The notes: generated by a model not told the origin, from the letters alone. DNA of 64,000 bases from Monoplex corrugatus (GCA_030674185.1 JAPXFY010000021.1:72869721-72933720), one strand, 5' to 3'. Counted from the first letter of the stretch, positions 1-12,362 are shown. Translations and numbers: made by a program.

Positions 1-1465
1 CTTTGTAGATTTTTCCAGTGTCATAAGTCTCATTTAGGAGGACTGTTATTTTTTCAATGCCAAATTCCTCCAAGGCTTCAATCATCTCTGTAGTAATATT
101 GTCTTGTCCTGGGGCTTTTCCTGGTTTCATCTTTTTCAGTGATGCTCTAACTTTATCTTTCATTATGGGTGGTCCTTCAATGTTCCTTCGTATAATGTGT
201 TCTTCGTTTCTGTCATCTTCAAAAAGGTCTTTAATGTACTCTCCCCATCTGTCTAATATTTTGTCCTTTTCCATGATAAACGTACAATCTTTCGATTTTA
301 AGCATCCAGTTGATGTGCATGTCTTTTTCCTGTGGACAATTTCTTCAATTCGTCTGTACATACCCTGAGGATCTGTTTTGTGTCGGTCTTCTATTTCTTT
401 TCAGCCAAGCTTCCTCAGCTTCATTACACCTATTCCTGATTTCTTTGTTTATCTTCCTGTATGTTTCCTCCTTTCCCTTTGCCTTCCTCCGTTCTTCCAT
501 CAAGCCTAAAATTTCTTCTGCCATCCAGTTCTTTTTTCCTTTTTTTATCTTCTTCACAAGCTTCATTTATCGAATTTCTCAACTTTGTCCATCGTTCCTC
601 ACTGTCACCAAACTCTTCTAGAGCACTGAATTTGTTTTGAACGTGTAGTTAAGTGTTTTACGTATCGCTTCATCTGTCTTTAAATTTTAAGAGTCTAAGA
701 TTTAGTTTGATGTTGTTTTTGGTCTGTTTCCTTTTCCTTAATTTCAGTCTAAATCTTCCCACTACAGGATTGTGGTCACTGTTGCAGTCTGTGCCTGGTT
801 GTGTTTTTGCTGTCAGCAAAGAATTTCTAAATCTTTTGTTGATCAGGATGTAGTCAATCTGATTTTTAGTATTATCTCCTGGACTCATACATGTCCATTT
901 TCTTCTATTAGGCTGCTCAAACCAGGTGTTTCCTACTATGAACTCATTCGTCTGTGCCCATTCTACAAGTTCCATCCCTTTTATTTGTGTACCAAGGCCA
1001 TGAGGTCCAACTATATCCCCCACCCCATCCTGTCCCGCTTTAGCATTAAAATTTCCCATTTAAATTGTAACTTCTTGTGATTTACATTGAGCCTTGGTCA
1101 TCTCTAATACTTCGTAGAAGTTTTGAATTTCGTCTTGAGTACTTGCGGGTGTTGGTGCATACACCTGACTGATGTTGATATCAAATGACTTGCCATCCAA
1201 TTTAACCAGCAAAATTCTGTCGGACACAGCCCCGTATTCCTGAACTGCTTTTGATTTGTCCCTGTCAGTTATGATGCCTACTCCTCTTCCATGTGAATTT
1301 CCACCAGAATATTGTATGCTCTCCTGATGTCATAATGCCTGCCCCCTTCCATCTCACTTCCCCTAGTAAAATACCAATTGTAAGCCTTTCCATCTCCATT
1401 TTGACATTCTCCAGCTTCCCCCCTGCAGCATTGTCCTCACATTCCATTTGGCAATTTTGTAGATA
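1..1465 (-). pseudogene. LINE endonuclease and linker to early reverse transcriptase, decayed
   Basis: The minus strand encodes an apurinic-type endonuclease domain (EEP fold) of a non-LTR retrotransposon, which in an intact element nicks the target DNA. Reading from about 1460 downward, the domain opens with WNVRTM and continues through EVRWKGAG, QVYAPTPAS, GNFNAKAG, NQIDYILI and SDHNPV. Further on come KKNWMAEEIL (near 530) and KSKDCTF (near 290), the usual linker before the reverse transcriptase. A frameshift lies near 1310, an in-frame TAA sits just before the MGNFNA segment near 1060, and further shifts occur between 570 and 670, so it is not functional. The coding remnant runs off the left edge. 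The family resembles the endonucleases often annotated as craniofacial development protein 2-like; clade not assigned. Confidence 0.85.
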
Positions 1466-1596
1466 TTTCTAGCAAAATAGATTGGCGAACTCAGCGAACT
1501 TTTAGCCGTTGACAGCCTCAGCAGTAATTCCTGCTTGTTTTGTCGGATTATTGTCTTTGTACCTGGAGATAACGTTGAAACAGGTCAAAGCTTGTT

Positions 1597-2340
1597 GCTT
1601 GGTAACTAATATTATACTAATATGGTGATAGTATGCAGAAAATGAAAAGAACCTACAAAATCTTGTGAATATAGTAGAAATAGAAAGCAGAAATCAAGGG
1701 CTAGAACTAAAGAAAAGACTGAAGTCACAGAAATCAGTTAAAAAAACAACAACAAACAAACAAACAAACAACCCCTCCCCCCTCATTTAGAACAACAGCA
1801 AATGGCATAACATTAAGACAAATTAAGTTCAAATATCTGATACATGGGAATAGTCATCTCACCAAATGGCAGCTGTACATAAGAAATGTTCAGCAGAATT
1901 TTGGTCAAGCTAAAACAGCATTCAAGAAAATGAAAATGTTCTTACCAACAAATGCCTATCATTTAACATCAGGAAGAGAGTTCTTCAGTGTTATCACATT
2001 CAGTGTTATATGGAACCAATACTGCTGTACGGATGCGAAGTGTGGACAATCAACAAGCAATTTCAGAACAAGATTGAGGCAACTGAAATGCAGTTTCTAA
2101 GAAGAATGGTAAGAGTTCCATGGACAGCAAAGAAAACTAATAAGACAGTCTTAAAAGAAGCAAACACAAAAAGAAGATTAATGAAGGAGACTAGGAAAAG
2201 CCAATCAATATTTATAAAACATTTTATTAGGCAAGAGAAATTGAGCACCTAGTCGCAACAGAAAAGCTGGAGGAGAAAAAGAACACCAATTAGACTCTTG
2301 GAGAAAATATTAATTGTGTGAGTGGGTGAGGACAGAAATG
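1597..2340 (+). pseudogene. LINE late reverse transcriptase and C-terminal domain, 5'-truncated
   Basis: This fragment parallels the better preserved copy at 31651-32712. Its first recognisable part, near 1612, lines up with the catalytic YADD region of that copy but has lost the motif. Bases 1655-1720 match the following AENERDLQNLVN-like stretch. The only open stretch, 2010-2252, contains ILLYGCEVW, an IEATEMQFLRRM segment and VPWTAKKTN, typical of the C-terminal part of this LINE type. Stops and indels interrupt the rest. After the coding part the sequence passes straight into the 28-bp array at about 2366. Confidence 0.85.
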
Positions 2341-2365
2341 GTAGGAGATGAACTGACAGCCACAA

Positions 2366-4745
2366 AAGGTAGATTCGTATGGAGATCTATAATCGCCAAG
2401 ATTCATATGGAGGTCTATAATCACCACGATTCGTATGGAGATCCATAATCACCAAGATTCGTATGGTCCATAATCACCAAGATTCGTATGGAGGTCCATA
2501 ATCACCAAGATTCGTATGGAGGTCCATAATCACCAAGATTCGTATGGTCCATAATCACCAAGATTCGTATGGAGGTCCATAATCACCAAGATTCGTATGG
2601 AGGTCCATAATCACCAAGATTCGTATGGAGGTCCATAATCACCAAGATTCGTATGGAGATCTATAATCACCAAGATTCGTATGGAGGTCTATAATCACCA
2701 AGATTCGTATGGTCCATAATCACCAAGATTCGTATGGAGGTCCATAATCACCAAGATTCGTATGGAGGTCCATAATCACCAAGATTCGTATGGAGGTCCA
2801 TAATCACCAAGATTCGTATGGAGATCTATAATCACCAAGATTCGTACGGAGGTCTATAATCACCAAGATTCGTATGGTCCATAATCACCAAGATTCGTAT
2901 GGAGGTCCATAATCACCAAGATTCGTATGGAGGTCCATAATCACCAAGATTCGTATGGTCCATAATCACCAAGATTCGTATGGAGGTCCATAATCACCAA
3001 GATTCGTATGGAGGTCCATAATCACCAAGATTCGTATGGAGGTCCATAATCACCAAGATTCGTATGGAGGTCCATAATCACCAAGATTCGTATGGAGATC
3101 TATAATCACCAAGATTCGTATGGAGGTCCATAATCACCAAGATTCGTATGGTCCATAATCACCAAGATTCGTATGGAGGTCCATAATCACCAAGATTCGT
3201 ATGGAGGTCCATAATCACCAAGATTCGTATGGTCCATAATCACCAAGATTCGTATGGAGGTCCATAATCACCAAGATTCGTATGGAGGTCCATAATGACC
3301 AAGATTCGTATGGAGGTCCATAATCACCAAGATTCGTATGGAGGTCCATAATCACCAAGATTCGTATGGAGGTCCATAATCACCAAGATTCGTATGGAGG
3401 TCCATAATCACCAAGATTCGTATGGTCCATAATCACCAAGATTCGTATGGAGGTCCATAATCACCAAGATTCGTATGGAGGTCCATAATGACCAAGATTC
3501 GTATGGAGGTCCATAATCACCAAGATTCGTATGGAGGTCCATAATCACCAAGATTCGTATGGAGATCCATAATCACCAAGATTCGTATGGAGGTCCATAA
3601 TCACCAAGATTCGTATGGAGGTCCATAATCACCAAGATTCGTATGGAGGTCCATAATCACCAAGATTCGTATGGAGGTCCATAATCACCAAGATTCGTAT
3701 GGAGGTCCATAATCACCAAGATTCGTATGGAGGTCCATAATCACCAAGATTCGTATGGAGGTCCATAATCACCAAGATTCGTATGGAGGTCCATAATCAC
3801 CAAGATTCGTATGGAGGTCCATAATCACCAAGATTCGTATGGAGGTCCATAATCACCAAGATTCGTATGGAGGTCCATAATCACCAAGATTCGTATGGAG
3901 GTCCATAATCACCAAGATTCGTATGGAGGTCCATAATCACCAAGATTCGTATGGTCCATAATCACCAAGATTCGTATGGAGGTCCATAATCACCAAGATT
4001 CGTATGGAGGTCCATAATGACCAAGATTCGTATGGAGGTCCATAATCACCAAGATTCGTATGGAGGTCCATAATCACCAAGATTCGTATGGAGGTCCATA
4101 ATCACCAAGATTCGTATGGAGGTCCATAATCACCAAGATTCGTATGGAGGTCCATAATCACCAAGATTCGTATGGAGGTCCATAATCACCAAGATTCGTA
4201 TGGTCCATAATGACCAAGATTCGTATGGAGGTCCATAATCACCAAGATTCGTATGGAGGTCTATAATCACCAAGATTCGTATGGAGGTCCATAATCACCA
4301 AGATTCGTATGGTCCATAATGACCAAGATTCGTATGGAGGTCCATAATCACCAAGATTCGTATGGAGGTCCATAATCACCAAGATTCGTATGGAGGTCCA
4401 TAATCACCAAGATTCGTATGGAGGTCCATAATGACCAAGATTCGTATGGAGGTCCATAATCACCAAGATTCGTATGGAGGTCCATAATCACCAAGATTCG
4501 TATGGAGGTCCATAATCACCAAGATTCGTATGGAGGTCCATAATCACCAAGATTCGTATGGAGGTCCATAATCACCAAGATTCGTATGGAGGTCCATAAT
4601 CACCAAGATTCGTATGGAGGTCCATAATCACCAAGATTCGTATGGAGGTCCATAATCACCAAGATTCGTATGGAGGTCCATAATCACCAAGATTCGTATG
4701 GAGGTCCATAATCACCAAGATTCGTATGGAGGTCCATAATGACCA
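2366..4745 (+). repeat. 28-bp minisatellite, about 86 copies
   Basis: The 28-bp unit contains AAGATTCGTATGGAGG followed by TCCATAATCACC. A 25-bp variant lacks three bases (AGG) and recurs throughout. Scattered units carry GACC in place of CACC. The period is not a multiple of three, and no frame stays open. Both edges merge with LINE 3'-end sequence: the left edge into ...AGATTCGTATGGAGATC, and the right edge into CCAACGCCAcacGGCAG, the terminal segment seen in the other copies of this family. The array is therefore an expansion inside the element's 3' untranslated end. Confidence 0.95.
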
Positions 4746-4772
4746 ACGCCACACGGCAGTGATGACGATGAG

Positions 4773-5024
4773 TGTGGCTACAGTGGAAGGGCATCCAGGA
4801 GTCATGATCCGGATGTGGCCCGGTCCCCCTTACAGTGTGAGAAGTTTAGGACTGAAACATATGCTTCTCCTTTGAGGACATTTTGTTGTCCAGCTCTCCC
4901 CAGTTTCTTGCTACTTCTGTTTGTATATGACTGACTCAAAGTTGGGACTTTTTCTCACGTCTGTCGTTTGATGCTTCAGTTTTGGGCATTCTTGATCATA
5001 AACGTCTCTGCTTAGAATAATAGA
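4773..5024. other. Unassigned spacer
   Basis: No open frame of note and no clear repeat. It follows the LINE 3' end directly. I see no coding or RNA signal. Confidence 0.5.
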
Positions 5025-5215
5025 TAGGGGCTACCGGTTTGAAGGATGTGGGTTCAGATCCCCTTCAGTTTTGTCAAAATCATTGTAGGATTTTTTGCCT
5101 CAACCGATTCCTTTCCAGAGTGAGTTTAGTGCACCATTGGGTCAATGGGAAGACTGGACCGTACAGTGGGCTGTCATTGAGGGTGTTGCTCAACTCTTCT
5201 GATCGTCATGTCAGG
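5025..5215 (+). mobile_element. tRNA-derived SINE, family 2, copy 1
   Basis: A B-box-like GGTTCAGATCCCC at 5050-5062 sits in a tRNA-like context. It is followed by AAAATCATTGTAGGATTT and, near 5140, by an ATTGGGTCAATGGGAAGAC block. The same two blocks occur in order on the minus strand at about 34650-34925, and the second occurs downstream of a tRNA-like head at 42905-43195. Three copies with a shared body and a tRNA-like head support a SINE. The RNA polymerase III role is known for such heads, not shown here. Confidence 0.6.
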
Positions 5216-5506
5216 TGTCTGTATCTCTCGTGCCTGGTTGACGCCAGGATATATTGTTATAGCAGGCGTAGAGCACAACCCTGTCACACTGTCCCTTCCT
5301 AGATGGAACTCCACAGCATCATGGTTGTCATCCTCAGTGTCATCATGATCATCGTAGCATCGTAAAAATTATCCGAGCTTTTGCAACCATTAACGTGGTG
5401 TGGAATATGGGAGTGGGGGGTGGGGGGGAATGACCACAATTATAATTGCCTTAGCGCTATGATCCTCAAAAAGTTGATTGCTTATCATTGTGTTTGTCTC
5501 TAATAA

Positions 5507-5835
5507 CAGACATTTGCCAGACAAATCGATTGAAACTATCTGAAAGATACAACAACTGTATGGTCGCTAGCCCTTTGGAACAACAAGGCGATTATATGAT
5601 GGAGTGCGATAGTGCTGTCACGTGACTTGTAAACAAGCTAACTGATGACTGGGCCTGAATGGGTCATACAGCACCTGGACAACCCCCCCCCCCCTCTTTG
5701 CTTGGCGAAATGGCTGCCCTGTGGCGTCAGGAATGGGATGTGATTGTTCAGTCAGTGGTGAGGCATTGTTGCTGTGGATCCTGTCCAGCACCCTTGGCTG
5801 TTTCTTGTATAGCAGCTTGCTGCTGGCTTCAAGGA
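5507..5835 (+). repeat. Diverged long repeat X-Y, copy left of the 46-bp array
   Basis: Part X (5507-5620) begins ACAGACATTTGCCAGA and includes GGAACAACAAGGCGAT. Part Y (5630-5835) includes ACTGATGACTGGGCC, GTGAGGCATTGTTGCTGTGG and GGCTGTTTCTTG. The same parts occur at 12058-12362 in the order Y then X. They are direct copies, diverged by substitutions and small indels by eye. A C homopolymer lies inside Y at about 5684-5695. No coding content is recognised. Confidence 0.7.
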
Positions 5836-5844
5836 ATTAGATGA

Positions 5845-5985
5845 TGGCTGACTGCAGGGAAAGTCCTGGTGACAGGTCGGAGAGACGGCAAACTTGAGAT
5901 CCCTTTGGGGCATCACATCGCACCAACGGCGTCAGCGCATATGGAATTTATTCCAATCACAGAGACATCTTGAGAAACTGAAACT
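5845..5985 (+). mobile_element. SINE-like repeat with GAAACT tail, family 3, copy 1
   Basis: The segment ending CATATGGAATTTATTCC, then GACATCTTGAGAAACTGAAA and a short (GAAACT) tail, matches 50940-51010. The simple tandem tail at one end is typical of SINE 3' ends. The 46-bp array starts about 60 bases further on. No internal promoter boxes were confirmed. Confidence 0.55.
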
Positions 5986-6044
5986 GAAACTGGGTCATGT
6001 CACCTGGCTGAAAAGCATGATAGTCTGTGTCTGAAGCATCATGT

Positions 6045-9000
6045 CTGGCCGCTGTTGCCATTGTACGAACACCCCTGTTTCTCTCTTGGTCTGGTGGCTG
6101 TTGCCATTGTACGAACACCCCTGTTTCTGTCTTGATCTGGTGGCTGTTGCTATTGTACGAACACCCTGTTTCTGTCTTGGTCTGGTGGCTGTTGCCATTG
6201 TACGAACACCCCGTTCCTCTCTTGGTCTGGTGGACTGTTGCCATTGTACGAACACCCCTGTTTCTTGGTCTGGTGGCTGTTGCCATTGTACGAACACCCC
6301 TGTTTCTGTTTGGTCTGGTGGCTGTTGCCATTGTACGAACACCCCTGTTTCCCTTTTTGGTCTGGTGGCTGTTGCCATTGTACGAACACCCCTGTTTCTT
6401 GGTCTGGTGGCTGTTGCCATTGTACGAACACCCCTGTTCTGTCTTGGTCTGGTGGCTGTTGCCATTGTACGAACACCCCTGTTCTGTCTTGTCTGGTGGC
6501 TGTTGCTATTGTACGAACACCCCTGTTCTGTCTTGGTCTGGTGGCTGTTGCCCATTGTACGAACACCCTGTTTCTGCTTGGTCTGTGGCTGTTGCATTGT
6601 ACGAACACCCTGTTTCTGTCTTGTCTGGTGGCTGTTGCTATTGTACGAACACCCCTGTTCCTCTCTTGGTCTGGGTGGCTGTTGCCATTGTACGAACACC
6701 CCTGTTTCTCTCTTGATCTGATGGCTGTTGCTATTGTACGAACACCCCTGATTCTGTCTTGGTCTGATGGCTGTTGCTATTGTACGAACACCCCTGTTTC
6801 TGTCTTGGTCTGTGGCTGTTGCCATTGTACGAACACCCCTGTTTCTCTCTTGATCTGATGGCTGTTGCTATTGTACGAACACCGCTGTTTCTCTCTTGGT
6901 CTGATGGCTGTTGCTATTGTACGAACACCCCTGTTTCTTCTTGGTCTGGTGACTGTTGCTATTGTACGAACACCCCTGTTCTTCTTGGTCTGTGGCTGTT
7001 GTATTGTACGAACACCCCTGTTTTTCTCTTGGTCTGGTGGCTGTTGCTATTGTACGAACACCCCTGTTTCTGTCTTGGTCTGGTGACTGTTGCTATTGTA
7101 CGAACCCCGTGTTACTCTCTTGGTCTGGTGGCTGTTGTAATGTACGAACCCCCTGTTCCTCTGTTGATCTGGTGGTGTTGCTATTGTACGAACACCCCTG
7201 TTCCTCTGTTGATCTGGTGGGTGTTGCTATTGTACGAACACCCCTGTTCCTCTCTTGGTCTGATGGCTGTTGCTATTGTACGAACACCCCTGTTCTCTGT
7301 TGATCTGGTGTCTGTTGCCATTGTACGAACTCCGCTGTTTCTGTCTTGGTCTGATGGCTGTTGCTATTGTACGAACACCCCTGTTCCTGTCTTGGTCTGA
7401 TGGCTGTTGCCATTGTACGAACACCCCTGTTCCTGTCTTGGTCTGATGGCTGTTGCTATTGTACGAACACCCCTGTTTCTGTCTTGGTCTGGTGGCTGTT
7501 GCTATTGTACGAACTCCGCTGTTCCTGTCTTGGTCTGATGGCTGTTGCTATTGTACGAACACCCCTGTTCCTGTCTTGGTCTGGTGGCTGTTGCTATTGT
7601 ACGAACACCCCTGTTCCTGTCTTGGTCTGGTGACTGTTGCTAGTGTACGAACACCGCTGTTTCTCTCTTGGTCTGGTGACTGTTGCTATTGTACGAACAC
7701 CCCTGTTTCTGTCTTGGTCTGATGGCTGTTGCTAGTGTACGAACACCCCTGTTCCTCTCTTGGTCTGGTGGCTGTTGCTATTGTACGAACACCGCTGTTT
7801 CTCTCTTGGTGTGGTGACTTTTTTTTCTATTGTACGAACACCCCTGTTTTCTCTCTTGGTGTGGTGACTGTTGCTATTGTACGAACACCGCTGTTTCTCT
7901 CTTGGTCTGGTGGCTGTTGCTATTGTACGAACATCCCTGTTCCTGTCTTGGTCTGGTGGCTGTTGCTATTGTACGAACACCCCTGTTTCTGTCTTGGTCT
8001 GGTGGCTGTTGCTATTGTACGAACTCCGCTGTTTCTGTCTTGGTCTGATGGCTGTTGCTATTGTACGAACACCCCTGTTTCTCTCTTGGTCTGGTGGCTG
8101 TTGCTATTGTACGAACACCCCTGTTCCTGTCTTGGTCTGGTGGCTGTTGCCATTGTACGAACACCCCTGTTTCTCTCTTGGTCTGGTGGCTGTTGCTATT
8201 GTACGAACACCCCTGTTCCTGTCTTGGTCTGGTGACTGTTGCTATTGTACGAACACCCCTGTTTCTGTCTTGATCTGGTGACTGTTGCTATTGTACGAAC
8301 ACCCCTGTTTCTCTCTTGGTCTGGTGGCTGTTGCTATTGTACGAACACCCCTGTTCCTTTGTTGGTCTGGTGACTGTTGCTATTGTACGAACACCCCTGT
8401 TTCTCTCTTGGTCTGGTGGCTGTTGCTATTGTACGAACACCCCTGTTCCTGTCTTGGTCTGGTGGCTGTTGCTATTGTACGAACACCCCTGTTTCTCTCT
8501 TGGTCTGGTGGCTGTTGCTATTGTACGAACACCTCTGTTCCTTTGTTGGTCTGGTGGCTGTTGCTATTGTACGAACACCCCTGTTCCTGTCTTGGTCTGG
8601 TGACTGTTGCTATTGTACGAACACCCCTGTTCCTTTGTTGGTCTGGTGACTGTTGCTAGTGTACGAACACCCCTGTTCCTCTCTTGGTCTGGTGGCTGTT
8701 GCTATTGTACGAACACCCCTGTTCCTCTCTTGGTCTGGTGGCTGTTGCTATTGTACGAACACCCCTGTTTCTGTCTTGGTCTGGTGGCTGTTGCTATTGT
8801 ACGAACACCCCTGTTCCTCTCTTGGTCTGGTGGCTGTTGCTATTGTACGAACACCCCTGTTTCTGTCTTGGTCTGGTGGCTGTTGCTATTGTACGAACAC
8901 CCCTGTTTCTGTCTTGGTCTGGTGGCTGTTGCTATTGTACGAACACCCCTGTTCCTCTCTTGGTCTGGTGGCTGTTGCTATTGTACGAACACCCCTGTTC

Positions 9001-11832
9001 CTGTCTTGGTCTGGTGGCTGTTGCTATTGTACGAACACCCGTGTTCTATCTCTTGGTCTGGTGGCTGTTGGTATTGTACGAACACCCCTGTTCCTCTCTT
9101 GGTCTGGTGGCTGTTGCTATTGTACGAACACCCTGTTCCTGTCTTGGTCTGGTGGCTGTTGCAATTGTACGAACACCCCTGTTCCTCTCTTGGTCTGGTG
9201 TCTGTTGCTATTGTACGAACACCCCTGTTCCTCTCTTGGTCTGATGGCTGTTGCTATTGTACGAACACCCCTGTTCCTCTCTTGGTCTGATGGCTGTTGC
9301 TATTGTACGAACACCCCTGTTCCTCTCTTGGTCTGGTGTCTGTTGGTATTGTACGAACACCCCTGTTCCTCTCTTGGTCTGATGGCTGTTGCTATTGTAC
9401 GAACACCCCTGTTCCTCTCTTGGTCTGGTGGCTGTTGCTATTGTACGAACACCCCTGTTCCTCTCTTGGTCTGGTGACTGTTGCATGTGTGTATGACGAA
9501 CACCCCTGTTCCTCTCTTGGTCTGGTGGCTGTTGCAATTGTACGAACACCCCTGTTCCTCTCTTGGTCTGGTGCTGTTGCTATTGTACGAACACCCCTGT
9601 TCGTCTTTTGGTCTGGTGGCTGTTGCTATTGTACGAACACCCCTGTTCCTCTCTTGGTCTGTGGCTGTTGCTAATGTACGAACACCCCTGTTTCTCTATT
9701 GGTCTGGTGGCTGTTGGTATTGTACGAACACCCCTGTTTCTGTCTTGGTCTGGTGGCTGTTGGTATTGTACGAACACCCCTGTTTCTGTCTTGGTCTGAT
9801 GGCTGTTGCTATTGTACGAACACCCCTGTTTCTGTCTTGGTCTGGTGACTGTTGCTATTGTACGAACACCCCTGTTTCTGTCTTGGTCTGGTGACTGTTG
9901 CTATTGTACGAACACCCCTGTTTCTGTCTTGGTCTGGTGGCTGTTGCCATTGTACGAACACCCCTGTTCCTCTCTTGGTCTGGTGACTGTTGCTATTGTA
10001 CGAACACCCCTGTTTCTGTCTTGGTCTGATGGCTGTTGCTATTGTACGAACACCCCTGTTTTCTTGGTCTGGTGGCTGTTGCCATTGTACGAACACCCCT
10101 GTTTCTGTCTTGGTCTGATGGCTGTTGCTATTGTACGAACACCCCTGTTTCTGTCTTGGTCTGGTGGTTGTTGCTATTGTACGAACACCCCTGTTTCTCT
10201 CTTGGTCTGGTGGTTGTTGCTATTGTACGAACACCCCTGTTTCTCTCTTGGTCTGGTGGCTGTTGCATTGTACGAACACCCCTGTTTCTTGGTCTGGTGG
10301 TTGTTGCTATTGTAACGAACACCCCTGTTTCTGTCTTGGTCTGGTGGCTGTTGCCATTGTACGAACACCCCTGTTTCTTGGTCTGGTGGTTGTTGCTATT
10401 GTACGAACACCCCTGTTTCTGTCTTGGTCTGGTGGCTGTTGCCATTGTACGAACACCCCTGTTTTCTTGGTCTGGTGGCTGTTGCCATTGTACGAACACC
10501 CCTGTTTTCTGGTCTGGTGGCTGTTGCCATTGTACGAACACCCCTGTTTCTTGGTCTGGTGGTTGTTGCTATTGTACGAACACCCCTGTTTCTGTCTTGG
10601 TCTGGTGGCTGTTGCCATTGTACGAACACCCCTGTTTCTGTCTTGGTCTGGTGGCTGTTGCCATTGTACGAACACCCCTGTTTTCTTGGTCTGGTGGCTG
10701 TTGCCATTGTACGAACACCCCTGTTTCTTGGTCTGGTGGCTGTTGCTATTGTACGAACACCGCTGTTTCTCTCTTGGTCTGGTGGTTGTTGCTATTGTAC
10801 GAACACCCCTGTTTCTTGGTCTGGTGGCTGTTGCTATTGTACGAACACCGCTGTTCCTCTCTTGGTCTGGTGGTTGTTGCTATTGTACGAACACCCCTGT
10901 TTCTGTCTTGGTCTGGTGGCTGTTGCCATTGTACGAACACCCTGTTTCTCTCTTGGTCTGATGGCTGTTGCTATTGTACGAACACCCCTGTTTCTGTCTT
11001 GGTCTGATGGCTGTTGCTATTGTACGAACACCCCTGTTTCTGTCTTGGTCTGGTGGCTGTTGCTATTGTACGAACACCCCTGTTCCTGTCTTGGTCTGGT
11101 GGCTGTTGCTATTGTACGAACACCCCTGTTTCTGTCTTGGTCTGATGGCTGTTGGTATTGTACGAACACCCCTGTTTCTCTCTTGGTCTGATGGCTGTTG
11201 CTATTGTACGAACACCCCTGTTTCTGTCTTGGTCTGGTGGCTGTTGCCATTGTACGAACACCCCTGTTTCTCTCTTGGTCTGGTGGTTGTTGCTATTGTA
11301 CGAACACCCCTGTTTCTGTCTTGGTCTGGTGACTGTTGCTATTGTACGAACACCCTGTTTCTCTCTTGGTCTGGTGACTGTTGTATTGTACGAACACCGC
11401 TGTTTCTTGGTTTGGTGGCTGTTGCTATTGTACGAACACCCTGTTCCTGTCTTGATCTGGTGGCTGTTGCCATTGTACGAACACCCCTGTTCCTGTCTTG
11501 GTCTGGTGGCTGTTGCTAATTGTACGAACACCCCTGTTTCTGTCTTGGTGTGGTGCTGTTGCTATTGTACGAACACCCCTGTTCCTGTCTTGGTCTGGTG
11601 GATGTTGCTATTGTACGAACACCGCTGTTTCTCTCTTGGTCTGGTGGCTGTTGCCATTGTACGAACACCCCTGTTCCTGTCTTGGTCTGGTGGCTGTTGC
11701 CATTGTACGAACACCCCTGTTTCCTGTCTTGGTCTGGTGGCTGTTGCTATTGTACGAACACCGCTGTTTCTGTCTTGGTCTGGTGGCTGTTGCTATTGTA
11801 CGAATACCCCTGTTTCTGTCTTGGTCTGATTG
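6045..11832 (+). repeat. 46-bp minisatellite, about 125 copies
   Basis: The unit is 46 bp and contains TGTACGAACACCCCTGTT, TCTTGGTCTGGTGGC and TGTTGCTATTG. Measured spacing near 8701-8747 is exactly 46. Variants alternate between CTGTTTCTGTC, CTGTTTCTCTC and CTGTTCCTCTC, and between GGTGGC, GATGGC and GGTGACTG. Units from about 6050 to 7200 have many single-base losses, while 8200-9500 is nearly regular. Open frames in this region on both strands (up to about 320 codons) translate one repeated peptide pattern per frame and are not genes. Confidence 0.97.
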
Positions 11833-11854
11833 CTGGGTTGGATCTGGCTTGTGT

Positions 11855-12035
11855 GCACTGTGTGCATTGTGTGTTTTATGTGCACTGTGTGCATTGTGTG
11901 CACTGTGTACATTGTGTTCACTGTGTGCATTGTGTACATTGTGTGCACTCTGTGTTGACATTGTGTGCACTGTGTGCATTGTGTAGCTTGTGTGGCTTGT
12001 GTGCACTGTGTGCATTGTGTGGCGATGTCCCGCGA
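11855..12035 (+). repeat. 9/18-bp minisatellite TGTGCACTG/TGTGCATTG
   Basis: A 9-bp motif alternates CAC and CAT forms, giving an 18-bp pattern. It directly follows the last 46-bp unit after a short junction at about 11830-11855. Confidence 0.85.
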
Positions 12036-12057
12036 TTTGTCACCTGCCCACCTGGCT

Positions 12058-12362
12058 AGTGTGTTTGTAAGCAAGGTGACTGACGACTGAGGCCCAGTTG
12101 GTCATGGCAGCGCAAGGACAGCGACACTCCGCCTTTTGCTTAGTGAAATGTCCACCGTATGTCGTCAAGACCTGGCAGGTGATTGTCCGGTCAGCGGTGA
12201 GGTATTGTTGCTCTGGGTCCCATCATCCACCATCCTCGGGTGTTTCTTTTTAACAGACGTTTGCCAGAAAATTCGATTGAAGCTAGCGGAATGACACAGC
12301 AACTGTATGCTTGCCAGACCCGTGGAACAAGGCGATCATACCGCGAAGCGCGATAGAGTTGC
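12058..12362 (+). repeat. Diverged long repeat Y-X, copy right of the 46-bp array
   Basis: Part Y (12058-12255) has ACTGACGACTGAGGCC, GTGAGGTATTGTTGCTCTGG and GGGTGTTTC. Part X (12250-12362) has ACAGACGTTTGCCAGA and GGAACAAGGCGATCAT. Order and orientation are those expected if the 46-bp array arose inside an older tandem X-Y repeat of about 310 bp. Confidence 0.7.

Larger units (their letters stand above)
1..4772 (+). mobile_element. Composite LINE copy: inverted 5' part, direct 3' part, 28-bp array in its 3' end
   Basis: Two parts of one LINE family lie head to head. Bases 1 to about 1590 read as endonuclease and linker on the minus strand. Bases from about 1597 read as the late reverse transcriptase and C-terminal region on the plus strand. 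The 3' terminus is recognisable at 4743-4772 by its CCAACGCCAcacGGCAG stretch and TGA-rich tail. The same terminus occurs at about 32660-32700, 41690-41732 and 48950-48986. A minus-oriented 5' segment followed by a direct 3' segment is what twin priming produces during LINE integration. That mechanism is inferred; the left end of the inverted part lies outside the window. Two independent insertions are the alternative. Confidence 0.7.

Noticed and set aside
2366..4745. CRISPR-like array of 28-bp repeats
   Set aside because: Units are directly adjacent without unique spacers, in a eukaryotic context and merging with a LINE end.
6027..11829. Dozens of frames of up to 323 codons on both strands with Cys-rich or Gln/Arg-rich repeats
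   Set aside because: Produced by the 46-bp repeat; each frame repeats the same short peptide patterns and breaks at every indel.
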